The position numbers and the translations under genes are program-made. The notes under the pieces were generated by a model that was not told where the DNA came from, made no database searches, and saw only the letters and a list, made by a program, of their open reading frames with translations. From Saccoglossus kowalevskii (lineage: Eukaryota > Hemichordata > Enteropneusta > Harrimaniidae), in assembly GCF_000003605.2 (NCBI RefSeq), contig NW_003106598.1:410075-436585 (forward strand): DNA of 26,511 nt, written 5' to 3'. Shown in pieces: positions 20,367 through 26,511 of this stretch (the stretch's first letter is position 1; every line of letters starts with the position of its first letter).

Positions 20367-21481
20367 TGTCCCGTTTTTTTTTATATGTTGTGCTCTGGTA
20401 TGGTGACCACAACACAAAACGCAGTTGATCTAGATAATGTCATGCTATTGAGACATTACATTTGTGTTGGGACCGAACAAATTCTTGACGGGAACTTTTT
20501 TTGGGACATTCCAACGCGTTACCATATTTTCACCGCCCACACATATCCAGAGTAACGGGCGACTCATTTCCAACTTATTCGACGAGAATTCGCTTTGATA
20601 GTTTTATTAATATACACGTGGTATAAATTTGGAATACACTGTAAATAAAATTATACTCATATCAGTTTTGCTTTTATATTGAGGCTTGAAAATCATTAAT
20701 ACAGTACGCCAAGGCGTTCTGGTACACGCGGCATGCACTGACCGAGAGCAGACGATCTAATGTATAACATATACTAGTATTTTAAAGCACCTTATCGAAT
20801 CTTACAAAAAAAAATAAATACGAGGCTCCAATTCTGCTAGTTCGATAGTGGTGATGACGTATAATTCAAAGCAAATCTCAATAATGGTATTTTGTTTTCT
20901 TCACAAACATAGCACAATCGTTACCCTTTAAAATCAGGGGGAGGAATTATTCGCAACTTTTAACATTTACACAATATATGGCCCTGGAGTGATAACCATC
21001 ATGAATCAGTCGAGTGTAGGGTGTTTTGAAGTCACAATTGAATCAATTCATTGGGTCTGCGAACGAGAATCGTGGAATGAGTCAGAGGTGAAACGGCCAT
21101 ATTTTCGTTGTCATCAGCGATGGGACGCCGTCATCGCCATTTCACTCATTATTGGATGACTCCACGTACGTTGACATGGAAATAAGACAGTTTGTTTAAT
21201 CATGTGAACATGATAGATGTATACTTTTCTAGAATATATGAGTAATTCAATTTATATGTATATAGAGACGGAATAAACAGTTTTCACTCAAGAACGTGGG
21301 AGGTCATCCAAGGCAAACCATCCTAGCAAATTACTAGTATAAGCTTTTATAAATAACGCCTTTCACCCGGACGCCGTTGATTTCAGCGTCCATTTTTTGC
21401 GTCAAAGTATATTTGATTTTTAAATATTTAACATTTTTACAAATTTACACCAAAATATTGATTTGTTTGATGTCTATGTTA

Positions 21482-21494
21482 TAACCTTTGACCT
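21482..21494 (-). promoter_or_regulatory. DR1 nuclear-receptor element upstream of the patatin gene
   Basis: On the minus strand AGGTCA-A-AGGTTA, one base from the ideal DR1 AGGTCAAAGGTCA bound by HNF4, COUP-TF and RXR heterodimers including PPAR. It lies 260 bp upstream of the ATG at 21754. In vertebrates related lipases are under PPAR and other metabolic nuclear-receptor control, so the position is suggestive; binding is inferred only. Confidence 0.45.
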
Positions 21495-21684
21495 GCACAC
21501 TGCTATTTTTAGAAAGGGTGGATACGATTTAGTCAACCATCCCACGCCCTTAGCATAGTAGGGAAACTATTTTGTTGAATTTCACCAAATTTGATAAGAA
21601 CAGGAAGTATCGTTAACGGAACTGTGACATTCTTTTACGCATGCCAATTCACAGAGGGACACTTCCCATGTCTTGTCTTTCACT

Positions 21685-21692
21685 TATATAAT
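21685..21692 (+). promoter_or_regulatory. TATA-like box of the patatin gene
   Basis: TATATAAT, 69 bp before the ATG at 21754, which would give a start near 21715 and a 5' leader of about 40 bases. The same stretch ends in AG after a pyrimidine-rich run (CTTGTCTTTC), so it could instead be a splice acceptor at 21694 for an upstream non-coding exon. Confidence 0.4.
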
Positions 21693-21753
21693 AGTGGGAA
21701 CAACTGACATAACGCAGAACATCACTGGAACTTCCACACATCGACACTCGAAG

Positions 21754-21948
21754 ATGGCGAACTCAGGCAGCGATAACATCAATTTATCTTTCGGCGGGAC
21801 CGGATCATTGGGAGTATATCAGATCGGCGTAGCGATGGCTTTTCACCGACATGGACAGAAAGCGCTTGAAAAGACGGGAAACTTCGCCGGGGCGTCTGCT
21901 GGTGCCATCGTCAGCGCTTTGTTGTTGACGGCGCCCAATAAAATACAG
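21754..21948 (+). CDS. Patatin gene exon 1 (residues 1-65)
   Basis: Carries the oxyanion loop and the nucleophile Ser48. Donor ACAG|GTAACG. The frame is open upstream to a TTG, but the ATG at 21754 is the first in frame and has an A at -3 and G at +4. Confidence 0.92.
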
Positions 21949-23655
21949 GTAACGATATACAATAAATCATTAGCGGCGCATGAATAAAACTAAGCATGCG
22001 TTACCACCGATACTATCCAGCTTGAATTTAGAGGGCGGTAACGATAAATTTGGTAGAGGACAGTTAGTAGCGGTTTCTGGAATGGCAGCTATAGTGTTAC
22101 ATACACATGTGAAAAACATAATGATATTGTGTGTTACCTAGGAGATGCAGAAGACATTACTTATCCACGTCACTACGGTGTGTTAGCTGAATGTATAATA
22201 ATCACACCATGTTTCTCAAACAAGTTCATTAATTATGTTAAATTGTATATTTTTGCAGCCATTTTTAGCTGGAACACGTAAACTGGTGGATGATATCTAC
22301 AAAAGCAAAGGCATGACTCCGGCGTACGACTTCACCAGTAGAATTAAAAGACTTTTAAAAATACAACTACCCAAAGATGCTTACACCAAAATTGGAGACA
22401 AAAAATTGCACATAAAAGTGATAACTTTCGAACGGAAAAGGGATCCCTTGTTTGACGTCAACGACCCGGCCGAGTGGCGGAAGATGGGCAAGAAAGCATG
22501 GAAAACGTTCGTCGATATCCACGAGTTTTCAGAGGAAGTCATTTCAGATTTCGGATCAAATGACGAACTCGTTGAGGTAAGTCAACAGCATCAATTCATT
22601 GTATGTCACAATATTGCATGTACTTCACATTAGAGTACACATACTTCATTTTCAGCATGAATCATATTAAAACGTTCAGTAATCCAAAACTCTTGGGATA
22701 AAAAAAATACGAATTATTTCTCAAATGACTTGGTACATAATTTGCATTGCAGGATGAGATCTCAACGCGGAAATTGTAAAAATAAACTTTATTCATAGGG
22801 GTTAATGTCATCAATTTAAAAATAGGATAATAACATCGCAATAATTAAGCTATTTCCGGAAGAATGAGTATTCATGCCAATGTTCTGTTCAGAATGTTTG
22901 TTACGCAATATATTCACTCTTCGTTAAACCCGGATGTGTTGATATATCCGTCAATGATTTCCATATTATAACGTTAAATGCGCATGCGTATTACATCACG
23001 CGAATTGGTTTGACTTTTATCTGTGATTGGCACTGTTCCAACTGATGTATTATTGCCAAGTCGTGACGAATTGGACTGGATTTATTACCCTCTGATTTGT
23101 TTTCGCGTTTATAGGTATTAATTGGCAGCGTCCATATTCCGATCCATGGTGGCGTAAAGCATCCAGTATACAGAGGAAAGGTGAGAGGCTTTTTTTGCTT
23201 CATTGCGTAATCATGAGCTTGTATTTCTATACAGCGCCATCAGCGTCAAATTCTAGTTGATCTCAATATTTTTTCGTTGGGTTTTTATGTTTTGTTTATT
23301 CTTTTCCTGACAGAAATTAATGGATCCAGGACTTCGTATTCACCTACCGGACTGTAGCATAGACGTGTCGCCCGAGATCATACACGTGGAGACCTCCAAC
23401 TTTGCTTCTGGCAAGACCATCACTGTGTCATCACTTCATTCGGACGAAGTGTCCATTTCTCCTTCCAAGAATAAAGGGGAAGACCCTAAGATTGGAGACA
23501 CTCACGGCCAGCCGATCGACTTGACGAAATGGAACTATCTGTACGCACAAGATGCGTACCATCCCGCCCCTTGGGATAATTTGAAAGAGTACTACGTCCG
23601 GGGTTACGAAGACTGTAAAATGTATCTGATGCAGGAAGAACTATTCAGTAAATAA
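21754..23655 (+). CDS. Patatin-like phospholipase, PNPLA4/PNPLA2 type (complete, 4 exons)
   Basis: Exons 21754-21948, 22259-22576, 23115-23180 and 23314-23655, all introns phase 0 with GT-AG ends, giving 306 residues. Known: these serine lipases hydrolyse or transacylate acylglycerols and retinyl esters, often at lipid droplets, using a Ser-Asp dyad. Seen: glycine-rich oxyanion loop GGTGSLG (14-20), nucleophile elbow GASAG with Ser48, then LLLTAPNKI as in PNPLA4; strand VLIGSVHIPIHGG (172-184); YRGKKLMDPG with the expected catalytic Asp197; ITVSS strand; and a C-terminal GYEDCKMYLMQEELF segment like the end of PNPLA2/4 domains. Oddities: DPG instead of DG(G/A), an extra block of about 30 residues at 126-158 and a shorter one after Asp197. 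Vertebrate PNPLA4 is about 253 residues. The start has good context (AAGATGG) and puts Ser48 at nearly the same place as Ser47 of PNPLA2. No signal peptide or clear membrane segment. Confidence 0.93.
22259..22576 (+). CDS. Patatin gene exon 2 (residues 66-171)
   Basis: Acceptor TATTTTTGCAG|CC, donor GTTGAG|GTAAGT. Encodes PAYDFTSRIKRLLKIQLP, the KLHIKVITF strand, the lineage-specific basic/acidic insertion around 126-158, and VISDFGSNDELVE, which matches the conserved F-x-S-x-(D/E)-(D/E)-L-(I/V) element of PNPLA2/4. Confidence 0.92.
22979..22990. promoter_or_regulatory. NRF1-like motif in patatin intron 2
   Basis: TGCGCATGCGTA matches the NRF1 consensus YGCGCAYGCGCR at 11 of 12 positions. 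It lies inside intron 2; the same core occurs in the terminal repeat of the MITE at 25619-25876. Confidence 0.3.
23115..23180 (+). CDS. Patatin gene exon 3 (residues 172-193)
   Basis: A 66-bp exon, too short to stand out as an open frame. Acceptor CGTTTATAG|GT, donor GGAAAG|GTGAGA. Encodes VLIGSVHIPIHGGVKHPVYR plus GK, matching the conserved (C/S)xx(I/V)Px(Y/H)xG...(F/Y)(R/K)G segment that leads into the catalytic Asp. Without it exons 2 and 4 still join in frame but the domain lacks this strand. Confidence 0.9.
23314..23655 (+). CDS. Patatin gene exon 4 (residues 194-306, stop)
   Basis: Acceptor TTCCTGACAG|AAATTA. Begins KLMDPG, so the catalytic Asp197 is the fourth residue of this exon; then LPDCSIDVSPEIIHVETSN, GKTITVSSLHSDEVSIS, an acidic/basic linker (PSKNKGEDPKIGDTHG) and the C-terminal helical region ending at the TAA. 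Confidence 0.92.
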   Translation, partial: KLMDPGLRIHLPDCSIDVSPEIIHVETSNFASGKTITVSSLHSDEVSISPSKNKGEDPKIGDTHGQPIDLTKWNYLYAQDAYHPAPWDNLKEYYVRGYEDCKMYLMQEELFSK

Positions 23656-23656
23656 A
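23651..23656 (+). terminator. AATAAA poly(A) signal overlapping the patatin stop codon
   Basis: AATAAA spans the last Lys codon and the TAA stop. Used as a signal it would leave a 3' untranslated region of only about 15-30 bases. The next plus-strand AATAAA is at 24614-24619 and would give a tail of nearly 1 kb. Confidence 0.4.
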
Positions 23657-23856
23657 TGCGCTGTCCGGTTAAAGTAGTTCCAGCTCGCTCGCATTAACTT
23701 GAAGGAAGGACATGGCTAACGCACTTCTGAAAAAAGGAATTTCCCTGAAATATGGCTATTCCTTATAATTGGCTATTTGAAACTCTTAAGAAAAAAACTT
23801 AGGGTACCTGTAATTTATTGTTTTAACTACGTTAAAACATGGAAATCATGATCATC

Positions 23857-23870
23857 GTTGTCATGGAAAC
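23857..23870. promoter_or_regulatory. RFX X-box match
   Basis: GTTGTCATGGAAAC fits the degenerate X-box RYYNYYATRRNRAC at every position. It lies 200 bp past the patatin stop codon, with no promoter evident. Confidence 0.2.
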
Positions 23871-24334
23871 ACGTTCAGGTACCCCTTTTTATATTAGTTC
23901 CTTCATTTGAAGGACCCTTTCCATAATATCAAGAAATTGTAGTGCTTTTTAATGTTCCGTGATGTTAATATTAGTTAGTTGCGCTCAGTTTATTATCATG
24001 GTATGAGTCAATTAGTACAGCGGCTTAGAGCCATAACAACGCAATGAAAACTTATTGTATTATACATTCCGTACCTTACACTGAATTTCTCAGATGAAAT
24101 GACATCACAACGAGTGTCATACAATAACCGCTGCGGATCATCATTAACTGTTATCCGGGTATCAACCTGGACCCATGCTATTGGATGTGTGACGTTTTTA
24201 ATCACAACAAATATAGTTACACAGCATATTACTCTCTAACTTTTCTTTATGTTAATGAAATTCAGATATGTATATATTTGTTTTCGACTGTACTATGATT
24301 GTAATACACGGTACTGAATGAAGGGAAGTAATTA

Positions 24335-24351
24335 GGGCGGTGGTCGTCGCG
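24335..24351 (+). mobile_element. Solo terminus of the AGGGCGGTGGTCGTC family
   Basis: AGGGCGGTGGTCGTCGCG is identical over 17 bases to the left end of the element at 25619. No matching inverted end was found within the next 600 bp and the TTAA target is altered (AATT), so this is a fragment, or one end of a damaged copy. Confidence 0.5.
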
Positions 24352-25618
24352 TCGCGTCGTGTTCGATTTGGAGTCCATAGCGATGTATATAAAATACGTT
24401 GTTTATTTGCACGAAATTCGACCGAAGAGTAAAAACGAAATCAGATAATTTTTATATATTATATATTCAAAATTGATTATCATGCATTTTAAATATAATG
24501 TTGTTAGATCAAATATATATACCATATAAGCTTCACAAATCCAGACAATTTATTTTATTTTTTATATCACCATGCAAACGCTATTCAAAAGTACAAATGA
24601 TGTAATCCTGTTAAATAAAAACAATATGAACAAAACGTAGTGCATAGAACGTATTTTGTCGGTCTTGGAGCATTTCAGATTTATTGTATATGCCAAGGAC
24701 TCTTTATCTCAACTCTTTATCTCAACATTTTACTAGGTGACGGTGACGTTTAATGCCAACATTTTTTTTATTGCGATATAATATGGAAACATACAAACTT
24801 CGAACACAGGTTGAATTTCAACTGCGATGTGTGAGGGCGCCATACTCGAGTGTGGTTGCGTGCGCTTGTTTGAAAGTAGCCTGGCATGTAGGCGTGAGTG
24901 GCGCCGTCGCCGACCGAACGGCATCAAACTCTACTAATTAACGTGTTTGGTTTGGAGCACCGCGGAGGGCGCAACTTACGCGACCTTATCAAGCTAGTTT
25001 GAAAAATGCAAAAAGATGGCCGTATTAAAAAAAGCGTATGTTTCACATTTCACCTTGGAATACAACTTGAAAGATCTGTGATTTGTGAAAGCGATGATAT
25101 ATTTGTAATTATACTGTTTCGCGCAATAATTTGCATAACAATATTCATAAATAAAACATTTCATGAGGTAATCATATCCCAGGAAATTCTATTAAACTGA
25201 ACAGATCAAAACATAACAAGTTATAGTTTTATTACTGGTCACCAATACTGATATTCGGACCGCCAACAGAGAACACCAACGAAAGTTTAATTCTTTCAAA
25301 TCCCAACATACTTCAGAATGGCACATAGCTTGCGATGTCGAAGAGTGGTAACGGCAGCACTAGTCGAAACAGCGCCACCATGAGTGGGATCGGTGTAAAT
25401 AATGAAACGCCCTGGCGACATGACACAACAGTGGTCTCTCGATCCAATATATATACCTGTAATTGTAACCACAACATTCAGTGTCTCTGCATATACATGG
25501 CAGGGTGCCATGATATTATTGGCAAAAAGAAGAGTTTGAGTCATGATGCCATAGTTATCGTTGGTGGCGCTATACATGTTCATGACTTTTCGATAACCAT
25601 AACTCGCTTGCAGGGTAA

Positions 25619-25876
25619 AGGGCGGTGGTCGTCGCACAACGCATGCGCAAGATATGAGACTTTGACTGTTGTGCAGACTGAGGCGTTACTAAGCTTTAAC
25701 TATAAAATTTCCATGCTAATTGGAAGGTATCGAAAGAGTCACCGGCGGTAATTAGTGCATTTTGTGCCCAGTTCGAAACTCGTACGATTTTCATTAGCAG
25801 AGCGCATTGAATTATGGGAAGATCAATGTTTATCAACACAAATGTTGAGCATGCGTGGCGTGACGACCACGGCCCT
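25619..25876 (+). mobile_element. AGGGCGGTGGTCGTC-family MITE at TTAA, copy 2
   Basis: A 258-bp element. TTAA follows at 25877-25880; the left target copy reads GTAA, one base changed. Ends AGGGCGGTGGTCGTCGCAC and, inward, AGGGCCGTGGTCGTCACGC, both continuing to (A/C)CACGCATGC or ACAACGCATGC. Its reverse complement aligns with copy 1 (12540-12838) over the whole length. No transposase; mobilised in trans. Confidence 0.83.
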
Positions 25877-25880
25877 TTAA

Positions 25881-26404
25881 CTATGCCAACTAGGAACATC
25901 CACCGAGGTTGTATCAGAGAGTACGTTCTCTGACAAATATCACCAACCGCCCCTGCAACGGCAAACACCATTCACGTGAAATACAAAAAAGTACAAATAC
26001 AAGAACTACTTTTTTGCTTTGATATACAATAAACTGTTATTACGTTTTAAAACATTTTGACACAGCCCTGGAACTACATTTAAATGTCAGCGATTAAGAA
26101 GTTGTATGGTTTGGTAGTTGGGCAGGGCATAGTGTAAATCAAATTGGTGTCGTATGGGCGTACATTCGGTTTAAAATCGTTAGAATTTATTCATGCCAAT
26201 TAATTTGCCAAATGGTTATTCTGAAACTGAGAAAAGTATATAGAAGTATGGTCTAATAAAAAATGACTTTATGATGGTTATAATGATGATCGATTTCATT
26301 GCAATTCCCAAAATTCGTTACTACATGATACTGCTAGGATTTTCGGCTAATTTTCTTTTACATTTTCTTTTCTTTTGAACAATACATTAACGTGAAGAGA
26401 AATA
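25881..26404. other. Non-coding stretch
   Basis: AT-rich, no gene or repeat end recognised before the tandem array at the edge. Confidence 0.5.
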
Positions 26405-26410
26405 TTAGAC

Positions 26411-26511
26411 AATATACACCTGTAACCATCTAATTAGAAAATATACAGCTATAACCATCTAATTAGAAAATATACATCTATAACCATTTAATTATACAAT
26501 ATACACTTGTA
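26411..26511. repeat. Tandem array, 29-bp unit, cut by the window edge
   Basis: Three full units and one partial of AATATACACCTGTAACCATC plus TAATTAGAA. Variable positions are CACCTG/CAGCTA/CATCTA and the last four bases. The array continues beyond the window, so its size is unknown. Confidence 0.9.

Larger units (their letters stand above)
15371..21481. other. Spacer between the two divergent genes
   Basis: About 6 kb with no recognised protein. From about 16.4 kb onward it is richer in C, G and CpG than the left part of the window and has fewer repeats, as expected near promoters. Open frames of 60-124 codons occur on both strands and overlap each other; none shows a known domain. It must contain the promoter of the phospholipase gene and probably that of the zyxin-like gene. 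Possible signals are listed separately. Confidence 0.5.
23660..25614. other. 3' flank of the patatin gene, no gene recognised
   Basis: The first part may be 3' untranslated sequence. The stretch 24740-25000 is CpG-rich and holds overlapping frames of about 60 codons on both strands; 25296-25637 has frames of over 110 codons on both strands. None shows a known domain, and the plus-strand one runs into the MITE at 25619, so they are not called as genes. Confidence 0.45.

Noticed and set aside
21096-21125. Minus-strand CTGATGA followed by GAAA, resembling a hammerhead ribozyme core
   Set aside because: Only four bases separate the two boxes, so stem II is absent and the fold is not possible.
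24733-24941. Short frames on both strands in a CpG-rich patch
   Set aside because: Mutually overlapping, about 60 codons each, with no conserved motif; at most an untranslated or regulatory region.
25335-25751. 138-codon plus-strand frame
   Set aside because: It runs from spacer across the boundary of the MITE at 25619 and overlaps long frames on the other strand; no domain is recognisable.

Overview
The window is AT-rich eukaryotic nuclear DNA. It has spliced genes with GT-AG introns, long non-coding stretches, two minisatellites and many short inverted-repeat DNA transposons. The frequent ACATGTA and ACCGGTA words and the repeat style suggest a marine invertebrate (mollusc, hemichordate or similar), but this cannot be settled from the sequence alone. 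No bacterial-type gene, CRISPR array, rRNA or convincing tRNA was found. Most longer reading frames lie in repeats or spacer DNA and do not look coding.

Left part (1-15 kb). A 1.4-kb minisatellite of 27-28-bp units runs off the left edge. At 2630-2945, minus strand, lies one well-formed coding exon of a zyxin/LPP-type LIM-protein gene (motif KKFAPVTAPKPK); the rest of that gene must lie to the left of the window. To the right, in DNA that is probably the upstream intron and 5' flank of this gene, sit a 1.33-kb element with P-element-like architecture (30-bp terminal repeats, 8-bp duplication, inner inverted repeat), four copies of a family starting CTGTAAAATACTTTATTTTCGC, one related element, several elements at TTAA sites, and a second minisatellite of 23-bp units (14.4-15.0 kb).

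Middle (15.4-21.5 kb). About 6 kb of mostly single-copy spacer separates the two genes, which point away from each other. It holds two CRE palindromes, a YY1-like site and two good splice donors facing opposite directions (19.77 kb minus, 20.36 kb plus) that could end non-coding first exons.

Right part (21.5-26.5 kb). A complete four-exon, 306-residue patatin-like phospholipase gene of the PNPLA4/PNPLA2 type lies at 21754-23655 on the plus strand, with a nuclear-receptor DR1 site 260 bp upstream of its ATG. Downstream are a 258-bp TTAA element with a diverged second copy at 12.5 kb, a lone terminus of the same family at 24.3 kb, and the start of another tandem array at the right edge.

The points most worth attention are: a splice-donor consensus in nearly every unit of the 23-bp minisatellite, on the strand of the zyxin-like gene; the altered Asp motif (DPG for DGG) and two insertions in the patatin enzyme; the P-like element; and the DR1 site. 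No previously undescribed multi-gene system is evident.
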